From Domibacillus indicus (GTDB lineage Bacteria > Bacillota > Bacilli > Bacillales > Domibacillaceae), in NCBI RefSeq assembly GCF_023715895.1, contig NZ_JAMBOO010000008.1:1-64000 (forward strand): a DNA stretch of 64,000 nt, written 5' to 3'. Made by a program: the position numbers and the translations under genes. Positions 26,850-34,341 of this stretch are shown here, one piece after another. Position 1 is the stretch's first letter, and the number at the start of each line of letters is the position of its first letter. Under the pieces are notes generated by a model. It was not told where the DNA came from. It ran no database searches and worked only from the letters and a program-made list of their open reading frames with translations.

Positions 26850-27119
26850 TTAATAACGCTCCACGTTAATCGGCACAGGCGCTTTTAAGATTTCATTTGC
26901 AACTTCATATGTAAACATTAGCGTATACAGCCCTTTAGCTGGGGGCTGAATCACCGCTGTTAGCTCTTTATCATTTATCGAACATTCGCCCGTCTGCACA
27001 GCTTCCTCGTTGCTATTTCGGTATAGCGTGAAGACCGGGTTTCGAATCACGAAGGGGGCTGTACTGGTGCTGATAATGTTGACTTTTACTTCTTTACGTT
27101 CCCCTAGAATAAACTTCAT
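26850..27119 (-). CDS. hypothetical Ig-like tail-region protein (89 residues)
   Basis: A small all-beta protein (KVNIISTSTAPFVIRNPVFT, then GLYTLMFTYEV) resembling a single Ig-like module. Part of the contiguous tail cluster with gaps of 0-3 bases to its neighbours. Confidence 0.5.
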   Translation of the reverse strand: MKFILGERKEVKVNIISTSTAPFVIRNPVFTLYRNSNEEAVQTGECSINDKELTAVIQPPAKGLYTLMFTYEVANEILKAPVPINVERY

Positions 27120-27470
27120 TTACAAAACCACCCTCACACTAAAATTCTGCGGCAGTTCTGCGTGCTGCATGTGCGGATCGACCACATAAAAGGCAAAATC
27201 GGAACTGATCACCGTGCAAGCAAACGGATCATCTCCCACCTTATATACATAATTCAGTGGAATTACCTGCGCCGATAAAGTGGACGGGTCAATTGCAAAC
27301 AGCATCGCGGTACTATATGCCATGTTTCCAGCTTCGTCATATGCCGTGACTTCGACGATAAACTCACCATCAAGGTTAAGCGGCACAGGTGCGACCCATG
27401 TACCGCTTTTGTCTTTGCTGAAGATGATGCTTGTCCCGTCGATTTCCCCGGTCATTCGTACCACAGCCAT
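27120..27470 (-). CDS. hypothetical Ig-like tail-region protein (116 residues)
   Basis: The first 60 residues form an Ig-like repeat (GEFIVEVTAYDEAGNMAYST); the rest is unassigned beta-rich sequence. It lies 3 bases after the larger Ig-repeat gene; together they could be parts of one modular adhesin. Confidence 0.5.
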   Translation of the reverse strand: MAVVRMTGEIDGTSIIFSKDKSGTWVAPVPLNLDGEFIVEVTAYDEAGNMAYSTAMLFAIDPSTLSAQVIPLNYVYKVGDDPFACTVISSDFAFYVVDPHMQHAELPQNFSVRVVL

Positions 27471-27473
27471 AAA

Positions 27474-28370
27474 TTAGTCAGTTACAGAAACGCTGATAAT
27501 AAATGTCGCACCTGTGTCCACTGGATTAGGCGTGATTGTTAAGCCGCTAATTGTTGGAGCGACTGTATCAAGCGTGACGGTACGTGTAACGGTTGTTTCC
27601 AGACCTGCGCTGTCACGAGCTTTTACGACAATCGTATTTGTTCCAGCTGTGAGCGTAACCGCTTTGCTGAATGCGCCAGAAGACACCGTAACCGCGCCCT
27701 GGTCTGCCCCGTTCACGGCAATTGTAACCGTCGTAGGGTTTGAAGTAGCGTCAGACGTAGTCCCTGTTACTGTCAGGTTTGTTTGGTTTATTACCAAAGC
27801 ATTTACAGGCGCTGTAACGTTCAAGGTAGGCGCTACAGTATCAACTACAAACGTTACGGACTGCTGCGTCGCTGCATTTCCGTCATTATCCGACACGTTT
27901 ACCGTGTACGTGTGATTTCCTTGTGCTAAACCGCTGGCAGTATACGAGAAGTTGTAGCCGCCTGTAACCGGCGTAAAGGTAATATTCGCATTTGATACGG
28001 CTGTTCCGTCGATCTTCAAAGAGAAAGAAGAAAGATTAATCCCAGAACCGTTTGTTTCATCTTTGATCGTTCCTGTGATGGTCGGTGCAGCTGTTGTCAT
28101 ACGTGCATTTGCAGCTGGAGAAAGGGCTGAAATAACTGGTGGCACCTTCTCCTTAACAACTAGGCGGTTTGCCGTGTTCGTCGCATCCTGTGTGGTGCTG
28201 TTTCCCGCAGTATCCGTCGCTGTAACTGTTACAGCGAAATAGCCACCTGATTCATTAAAAGACGTTTTTGTAGGCGCTGTGACCGTCGCTTCATATTTTC
28301 CTGTTGATCCGTTAAGCGTCAATGTATATGTTTGGCCGTTTATCGTGGCCGTGACTGTTTGTACTGTCAA
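27474..28370 (-). CDS. phage protein of three or more bacterial Ig-like repeats
   Basis: A 298-residue Thr/Val-rich protein. Repeats of about 90 residues share a pattern like VTATDTAGNSTT, VNVSDNDGNAATQQSVTFVV and VKARDSAGLETTVTRTVTL, each followed by DTVAPT-type linkers. Such domains decorate phage tails and capsids and bind cell-surface carbohydrate weakly. No signal peptide; surface exposure would come from assembly on the virion. Repeats may recombine. Confidence 0.7.
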   Translation of the reverse strand: MTVQTVTATINGQTYTLTLNGSTGKYEATVTAPTKTSFNESGGYFAVTVTATDTAGNSTTQDATNTANRLVVKEKVPPVISALSPAANARMTTAAPTITGTIKDETNGSGINLSSFSLKIDGTAVSNANITFTPVTGGYNFSYTASGLAQGNHTYTVNVSDNDGNAATQQSVTFVVDTVAPTLNVTAPVNALVINQTNLTVTGTTSDATSNPTTVTIAVNGADQGAVTVSSGAFSKAVTLTAGTNTIVVKARDSAGLETTVTRTVTLDTVAPTISGLTITPNPVDTGATFIISVSVTD

Positions 28371-28389
28371 TGTCCTGCCCCCTTATTTG

Positions 28390-28896
28390 TTATGAAGTAC
28401 CTTCAGGAATACCCATCACATCGCGCCAGCGAAGGGCGCCGATTTGGTTTCGGTTGATTAAGCCGTTTTCATTTAGTGTCGCAATTCCGTTCGCTTTGCC
28501 CAGTGTATCTGTCACTGCTTTTACTTTTGCTGCAGACCCTGCGGTTGTTTCCTGCTGGGTCCAGGATGACCAGGCTGAACCATTAAACAAACGAAAATGT
28601 ACGGCGTTTGTCGATAAGTTTAAAGCGAATTGATAAAAAGCGCCCGCAGCTGTTTTTGGTGTGTTGCAGATCAAGTAAGCAGCCGCTGAAGGCGTGGCTG
28701 TGACGGCATTTGTGACTGTGTAATATTTTTGATCGGTCAACGTGTTTGCGCTCCCGCTTGATACAGCCGTTGTGCCTTTTATAAGCGCGTCAGACAGTAT
28801 CGTATGGGCATCTTTAATCCCTTGTTCCCAGCGATTAATATCACCTTCTGTTACCGGGTCGTTTCCCTGCCAATTTGTTTTTGCATTATAGGCCAT
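28390..28896 (-). CDS. tail fibre protein
   Basis: A 168-residue protein beginning MAYNAKTNWQGNDPVTEGDI, the head typical of Bacillus and Listeria phage tail fibres, followed by a beta-rich segment (FRLFNGSAWSSWTQQ). The last part, ATLNENGLINRNQIGALRWR, resembles the trimeric end of fibres. It probably assembles as a fibre with the Ig-like proteins encoded downstream. Confidence 0.65.
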   Translation of the reverse strand: MAYNAKTNWQGNDPVTEGDINRWEQGIKDAHTILSDALIKGTTAVSSGSANTLTDQKYYTVTNAVTATPSAAAYLICNTPKTAAGAFYQFALNLSTNAVHFRLFNGSAWSSWTQQETTAGSAAKVKAVTDTLGKANGIATLNENGLINRNQIGALRWRDVMGIPEGTS

Positions 28897-29180
28897 TATT
28901 TACGTTCACCCCTTACATTAAATTCAAAGGTGAAGACAAGCGGTTTCCCAGCTGCAGGGGTAAAATTCGTTGTCCGGTTTGTGATCACGCCGCCATTTTC
29001 ATCCAGTAATGCGACCGATGTTACCGGAGTCGTCATTTCGATATTTCCTGTGTTAATTACAATCTTCCCGCCGCTGTCTGTTTTTGTGCTGATCGGTACG
29101 TCTGTCGCACCGTTCAAGCGCACCGTTGTCGCCCGGTTCAGAATATCGGTACGGGCACGCTGTATATATGCCGTATTCAT
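28896..29180 (-). CDS. hypothetical baseplate-associated protein (94 residues)
   Basis: MNTAYIQRARTDILNRATTV start and beta-rich rest. It lies directly between the XkdU-type gene and the fibre gene, with its stop overlapping the fibre start. Probably a fibre or adhesin attachment protein. Confidence 0.5.
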   Translation of the reverse strand: MNTAYIQRARTDILNRATTVRLNGATDVPISTKTDSGGKIVINTGNIEMTTPVTSVALLDENGGVITNRTTNFTPAAGKPLVFTFEFNVRGERK

Positions 29181-29765
29181 TTATAGAACCATCCTTTCCT
29201 GCGACTTAATCGGCGTCATGCCTACCCGGAACTCATTGACCGTGTGGTATGTGTTCAGATTTACAGAAACCGTGTCTTCGATAATCAATTCTTCATCTGT
29301 GTAAAGCCCGACGACATGCCGCATATGTGCTGGCTTCATTTCTTCAAACGCTTCAATCATCCCGTCAAAACTGACAAGGTGATCAATATTGTGCATGGTC
29401 ATAAAGCGGTATGTACGCGGGATCGATCGAAAACGGGCAGTTTGCGGCACGCTGTACATATTGGCAAGGCGAAGGGCTTCTGGCTTTGTAAATGTGGAAA
29501 GCCCGGCCCGTTTAGCCATGACACGCGCCCGACGCAGCTCATAGCTGTCTGTTTCGATTGTCGAAAGATTATAGTTGAACTCCCAGTATTTCAGTCCCCA
29601 AGTGGCAGTCTGCACATGCAGCTGCGCCCGAAGATCGAGCGCACGCTCTGCATTTCGCTGGTGTTCAGATAAAATCGCAGTCAATACATCTCGGTACACC
29701 TGCGAAGTGTCGTAATAGCTGGGCACCAGCTGCATGACGGCTTCGACGCGTTCTTCTAAGGTCAT
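29181..29765 (-). CDS. xkdU: baseplate/tail protein XkdU (YmfQ/gpI-like)
   Basis: A 194-residue protein. MTLEERVEAVMQLVPSYYD, then ATWGLKYWEFNYNLSTIETD and YELRRARVMAKRAGLST match the DUF2313/YmfQ-type tail protein of PBSX-like and Mu-like phages, a baseplate wedge component. It overlaps the XkdT gene by 4 bases. Confidence 0.8.
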   Translation of the reverse strand: MTLEERVEAVMQLVPSYYDTSQVYRDVLTAILSEHQRNAERALDLRAQLHVQTATWGLKYWEFNYNLSTIETDSYELRRARVMAKRAGLSTFTKPEALRLANMYSVPQTARFRSIPRTYRFMTMHNIDHLVSFDGMIEAFEEMKPAHMRHVVGLYTDEELIIEDTVSVNLNTYHTVNEFRVGMTPIKSQERMVL

Positions 29766-30907
29766 GTGAAATTCACCATCCCGCGAACTGGAATTTCATT
29801 ACCCTGTACTGCGATATTTGTTGTGCCGCCGTTTAGTGTGAAATTACTATAATCCGCGATAAGCTCATTTGCTCCAAGCAAGGCTTCTACTTTCTTATAA
29901 ATCACGTACTGCGTTTCTGAAGAAGAAAGTGCAAGATCTGCGACCCCGCTTAAATAAGTGTCAAAATCAACTTTAAACGAATCAATAACCTGCTGCATTG
30001 TAGCACCAGGCATTAGCACGACTTTAGCAGCTGCATCGATTAGCTTGTCCACCGAACTTTCGACTGTGACAATCGCACCGACTGGCGCCTTCCCGTCACC
30101 CATACCGTCCTGATACGGGTCAATATAAGTCTGTACTGCATTTATCATTTCTGCGGTAGCTGGACGCCCTTCAATGTCTGCAATGATCAGCTTGACCGTG
30201 CCATCACCGTCCCATAATGGAATAGGTTTTACAGTACCCACACCGATAACTTCCTGTGCCCAAGCGTCATAATCCAGCTTGTTGCCGCTGCGGCGCGGCA
30301 GCTGTGCAGCATTTTTCCATCGCTGCAGAAGGCTTTCATCACTTTCTCGATCCCGGCCTCCCTCAAAATCTTCGGCCTGATCGATTGAAATAATACCGGA
30401 TAACGTTGGAAGAAACGTCCAAGCAGACCCCGCTTCAACATTCATTGATGCCCCTTCACCCTGCGTATCGACCAAAATGTCTTGTGTGCCTTCTGCCGTA
30501 TAAATGACTTCTTCAGTTACAATGCCGATGATGGGATTTCCATCAGCATCCACGGCAGTCGTGATCAGTTCTTGACCCTGCTGGATCGTGACACCAGCGC
30601 GGGCTGTTACCTGGAGTTTGCCCTGAGCGATCGTTGCTTCGAAACGCGGTTCCATATTCGTTCCTGCAACGTTCATATCAAGATAAATATCTTCTGCATA
30701 CACCGGGAAAGCGTGCCGAAGTGTGGCGTCCATATTTGTGCCCTGCTGCTGGGTATCCAGCGCACCAGCGACGACTACGTCATACACAAAGTCGCCAGGT
30801 TCTTTCCGGTATTTCTCCAGCTCTGGACGCGCCAGTACACGTTCCTTTATCGCATCTTCACTTTCTTCAAAAACACTTTGGAATTCAAGATCCAATTCAT
30901 CAGCCAT
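29762..30907 (-). CDS. xkdT: baseplate J-like protein (XkdT)
   Basis: A 381-residue baseplate wedge protein of the gpJ/gp47 family. FVYDVVVAGALDTQQQGTNM, the Ala/Gly-rich ARAGVTIQQGQELIT and GGRDRESDESLLQRW (family signature after the GxD) are visible. It joins sheath and tail-fibre attachment points. It overlaps xkdS by 8 bases. Confidence 0.85.
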   Translation of the reverse strand: MADELDLEFQSVFEESEDAIKERVLARPELEKYRKEPGDFVYDVVVAGALDTQQQGTNMDATLRHAFPVYAEDIYLDMNVAGTNMEPRFEATIAQGKLQVTARAGVTIQQGQELITTAVDADGNPIIGIVTEEVIYTAEGTQDILVDTQGEGASMNVEAGSAWTFLPTLSGIISIDQAEDFEGGRDRESDESLLQRWKNAAQLPRRSGNKLDYDAWAQEVIGVGTVKPIPLWDGDGTVKLIIADIEGRPATAEMINAVQTYIDPYQDGMGDGKAPVGAIVTVESSVDKLIDAAAKVVLMPGATMQQVIDSFKVDFDTYLSGVADLALSSSETQYVIYKKVEALLGANELIADYSNFTLNGGTTNIAVQGNEIPVRGMVNFT

Positions 30908-31367
30908 CAGATAAAATCACCCCTTCGATTATGACATCCTGATTAAAGATAGTCTGAAGCGTGAAGCTGATTTCGACTTCATCTTCCTTCAGGTGATCGG
31001 CATCTTCCCCGTATTGACCTGGTGCGCCACGGCGTTTTAAAACAAGGTCCGTGACACCAGTAATCCATGGATCATAAATCAGGGCTTCAATTGTTGCACG
31101 CTCCAGCTCATTTAGGCGGGCCTCTTCTGTCAGACCATCCGCTTTTTTGATTTCATAGGCATCATTTCCATACTTGTGATCAAGATCTTCGTCATCGATA
31201 TTGGCGTATATCAAGTACTTTCCTCGTGCTGTATTCAAGGCTTTTAACGCGACTTGATTTGCTGCTTCGCCGCCTTTCACAAGGATGACCCGGCGCCGCG
31301 AATCAAGGGCGAAATCGCCTTTTTCCCAATCAAACACAGGGGTCTCCTGCTCTAAAATATCAGCCAT
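30900..31367 (-). CDS. xkdS: tail/baseplate protein XkdS (DUF2634)
   Basis: A 155-residue protein with VFDWEKGDFALDSRRRVILVKG and YGNDAYEIKKADGLTEEARL, the pattern of the XkdS/gp25-like family of baseplate proteins. It is coupled to xkdT by overlap. Confidence 0.8.
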   Translation of the reverse strand: MADILEQETPVFDWEKGDFALDSRRRVILVKGGEAANQVALKALNTARGKYLIYANIDDEDLDHKYGNDAYEIKKADGLTEEARLNELERATIEALIYDPWITGVTDLVLKRRGAPGQYGEDADHLKEDEVEISFTLQTIFNQDVIIEGVILSDG

Positions 31368-31379
31368 ATTGTCACCTCA

Positions 31380-31745
31380 TTAATTCGCCGCGACGAATAT
31401 CCCATTTTTCAGGGTATACGTCGTAACGGTCGATCCATTTGAAACTTGTATCTGTTCAGATAATCCTTTATTGTCCAAACGCTGGATGATGCCCCAGCGG
31501 TTAGGTGTAGGGTTATCACCTATCGGTACTGCAAAATAACGGGCGAAGGGTTCAAGCGGAAGATATTCCGCGGGGATTTCGAACAGCGCCATCGACACAG
31601 GGTTTGCTGAACCTTCAAAAATCAATGTGCTGGAAGAATCTGCAGTCACGATCGTCATGCCTTTTCGATTTACGGCACCCTTGCTTCCCTGCTGCTTTAT
31701 CAGCCCCAGAAGCTCCTGCGCTTTATTTACCTGTGTTTTTGCCAT
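31380..31745 (-). CDS. hypothetical baseplate-region protein in the xkdR position
   Basis: A 121-residue protein starting MAKTQVNKAQELLGLIKQQG. It occupies the slot of XkdR (DUF2577) in PBSX but its sequence does not resemble the DUF2577 proteins I know. Probably a tail hub-associated protein. Confidence 0.5.
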   Translation of the reverse strand: MAKTQVNKAQELLGLIKQQGSKGAVNRKGMTIVTADSSSTLIFEGSANPVSMALFEIPAEYLPLEPFARYFAVPIGDNPTPNRWGIIQRLDNKGLSEQIQVSNGSTVTTYTLKNGIFVAAN

Positions 31746-31759
31746 TGCCTGCCCTCCCT

Positions 31760-33664
31760 TTATAGAACCCTTCGTATTTGCATAAATTGTTTTCCCCAGT
31801 AGTCGGCGGCTGTCTGCATGGTATATCCGTGTTCTTTACAGCCTGAAGATGCCAGGCTGACACAGTAGCCTGGCCGCGTCACAATACCTACGTGCGAAGG
31901 AAGATGTTTCGCACGCCCCTTAATTGTTCCTTTAAATACAACCAGGTCGCCCGGCTGCGCTTCTCTCGTGCTGATCTTTACGCCTTTTGTGGCCTGATTG
32001 ATAGAGCCGTCGCCTATGTTTAAGCCTACAGCCACCCTGTACACATACTTTGTGAAGCCTGAACAGTCCCCCTGGCCGTTTGTGATTGTTTTACCGTTCC
32101 ACTTATACTTTAGCTTCCCTTTCCATTTCCGGGCTTCAGCGACAATTTTATCGCGCTTCGTGTTCCCGTTAGAAGAAGAGCCGCTTGACGTATTCACGGT
32201 TTTGGTGACTGTCTTCAGCTTCGCTTCATATTTTGGTTTCAGTGTTTTCCAGTTCTTCACTTTATTCCGGGCATCAGCTGGACCTTTGCCGCGTTCTAAA
32301 ATGGTCACTTCCACGCTTCGGCGTCCAAAATTCGCTGTCGCTGTCTTTCCTTTAATCAGGATGTCAACTCGCTTACCGCCGTTCTCCCGCTTGATTGCGC
32401 CTCCGGTATCTTCAGCCAAATAAATGCCTGAATACTTCGGCATAGACGGTACCTGGATATGCACAACCGATCCATATGGGATTATGGACGGGGAAACTGC
32501 GATGGTACGGTTATACGCCCATATGGTGCTTGTCGCAGTGTATTTTCCGTCACCCTGCTTGTTGATCCCGCCAAGCTTCGGATCGTATGCTGTGGCTTGG
32601 AAAGAGCTGTACGCTTGTCCATTTATGCGGGCTGTAGCATCCGTCGTGGTTGTGCTGCCTGAGCCAACTTCAGCTGCTTTTTTCTTGGCCGGATCTTCAT
32701 TTGCATCTTCGATCTGAATTTCAGGAACGTACGCGGTTTTTTGTACATCCACGGCGACACTGATCAAGCCGTCAGATTGAAATTCATGTACTGCATTTCG
32801 AATATGGTAACCGCCCAGCAGTCCGCTGAATTGTTCTTCAATGTAGACCATGTCTGCGGAAAAGAATACAGGCATCTTCCCATCTGATACGCCAGACACA
32901 CTTGCGGTGATCCCGACGCTGGAAACTTCATCAAGGAACTTTTGTGCCAGGCCGTTTATATTTGCAGCATCTTCCTTACTGACCTCTTCCATATCCTGAA
33001 TCATGCCGTATTTCTTTCTTTGTACTGCGTTCTGCTTTGTAACAATCTGGCCAGTTTCCCGGTTGATTAGCTTCACGACTGTGGCCATATTTTCGCCGTC
33101 TTCTTCATACGTGGCTTCAGTAAGGTTTACACCTACCTGAAAGGACCACATTAGTTTCGGTGTTTCCAGCAGAACAAGATCAGCAGCATCTGTGTATGGA
33201 TTGTATCGCGGCATCCATCGTGTGTTTGTTTTCGCTTTAGTACGGGCCATTGAATCTGTTAAGGCTGTGACTGCTTTTTCTTTCTGATACCACAGTTCAG
33301 TAAGGATAATTTTCGTGTTTGGGATGTTACCAATATTGATTTCACATGCTTTTAAAAGCTGCTTATAAATCTGCCCCAGTGTCATCCCTGGAAAGTGCCA
33401 GTCATTTACACTTTTCAATTTGTACAGCGGGTCATAGGCCACATACTGCATCTGCCGATCATCCACGAAGCGGCGTCTGTAAACCTTGCCAATGAACTCC
33501 CGGCGGTTCTGCACGAAAAATTCAACGTCAGCACCTTCAGGGATTTTATGCGAAAAGAGCGTAAACTCAAATTTTCGCGTAATGCTTTCAATTGGATCGT
33601 CAATACGCGGCGGTTCTGCGATCAGTTGGCTGACATCCTGCCCTGCCACTTCTATACGGATCAT
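31760..33664 (-). CDS. xkdQ: tail hub protein (XkdQ-like) fused to 3D and NlpC/P60 lytic domains
   Basis: A 634-residue protein. Residues about 1-330 match the XkdQ/gpD-type hub. About 350-460 hold a 3D domain (ATAYDPKLGG..., DTGGAIK...VDI), as in lytic transglycosylases. About 500-634 form an NlpC/P60 endopeptidase with the catalytic Cys at about 534 (GDCSGF) and His at about 591 (SHVGIV). The fusion makes the hub an injection-associated peptidoglycan hydrolase. In B. subtilis PBSX, XkdQ is shorter and lytic activity lies in separate proteins. It overlaps xkdP by 4 bases. Confidence 0.85.
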   Translation of the reverse strand: MIRIEVAGQDVSQLIAEPPRIDDPIESITRKFEFTLFSHKIPEGADVEFFVQNRREFIGKVYRRRFVDDRQMQYVAYDPLYKLKSVNDWHFPGMTLGQIYKQLLKACEINIGNIPNTKIILTELWYQKEKAVTALTDSMARTKAKTNTRWMPRYNPYTDAADLVLLETPKLMWSFQVGVNLTEATYEEDGENMATVVKLINRETGQIVTKQNAVQRKKYGMIQDMEEVSKEDAANINGLAQKFLDEVSSVGITASVSGVSDGKMPVFFSADMVYIEEQFSGLLGGYHIRNAVHEFQSDGLISVAVDVQKTAYVPEIQIEDANEDPAKKKAAEVGSGSTTTTDATARINGQAYSSFQATAYDPKLGGINKQGDGKYTATSTIWAYNRTIAVSPSIIPYGSVVHIQVPSMPKYSGIYLAEDTGGAIKRENGGKRVDILIKGKTATANFGRRSVEVTILERGKGPADARNKVKNWKTLKPKYEAKLKTVTKTVNTSSGSSSNGNTKRDKIVAEARKWKGKLKYKWNGKTITNGQGDCSGFTKYVYRVAVGLNIGDGSINQATKGVKISTREAQPGDLVVFKGTIKGRAKHLPSHVGIVTRPGYCVSLASSGCKEHGYTMQTAADYWGKQFMQIRRVL

Positions 33665-34341
33665 GGAATCACCAGCTTCACACCGACTTTTAAGTTATCA
33701 GGATTCGGGCCGATTACCTTTCTGTTCGGCAGGTAAAGCATTCGATACCAATCCGCAATTTTAAACTTTTTTGCGATCAGTGTGACACTGTCGCCTACTT
33801 TGACCGTGTAGGTTTGAGGCATCTTTTTTGCAGGTACCGGCGTCCTTGTTTTCGGCGTCGCTTTCTTTTTAACGGTTCCAGCTATGGGAGACACTTTTTC
33901 CGCCTTCACTTCACGATATTCGCGCAGCTCCAGCGTGTAAAAGATATGGCCCAAGCGGCCCCGGCCGTGATCCGGCACGTAGCTTGAAATATACATCCGT
34001 GAATTGATTCCGGCAGCTGGAATGATGACTTGAATGGAATTCCGCATCTTTTTCCATTCCAGAAATTTCTCCTGATAACTCAATGGTTTGGAAAGCTTTG
34101 TAGGTCTGACTCTTACGATGCCTGGATCATGCTTGCCAGGGAAAAAAGATGAAATTGTCATCGAATCCAGTTCAGTGCCAAGCGGAAATTCTACGCTTCC
34201 AAGCTCCACGATGTCTGCTTCGACGGCACGCGTGTCACCATAGTTGTATGTAATTTTCCCATCAATCGGCAAAACGGGCAGAGTTAAATACTCGCCCGTC
34301 TTGTTATGTCTGAAGGTAATATCGAAATTTAATTTGTTCAT
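33661..34341 (-). CDS. xkdP: LysM-containing tail protein (XkdP)
   Basis: A 226-residue protein with a C-terminal LysM domain (YTVKVGDSVTLIAKKFKIAD, ending VGVKLVIP) following a basic linker. The XkdP-type protein links tape measure and hub and can hold peptidoglycan during infection. It overlaps both neighbours by 4 bases. Confidence 0.82.
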   Translation of the reverse strand: MNKLNFDITFRHNKTGEYLTLPVLPIDGKITYNYGDTRAVEADIVELGSVEFPLGTELDSMTISSFFPGKHDPGIVRVRPTKLSKPLSYQEKFLEWKKMRNSIQVIIPAAGINSRMYISSYVPDHGRGRLGHIFYTLELREYREVKAEKVSPIAGTVKKKATPKTRTPVPAKKMPQTYTVKVGDSVTLIAKKFKIADWYRMLYLPNRKVIGPNPDNLKVGVKLVIP

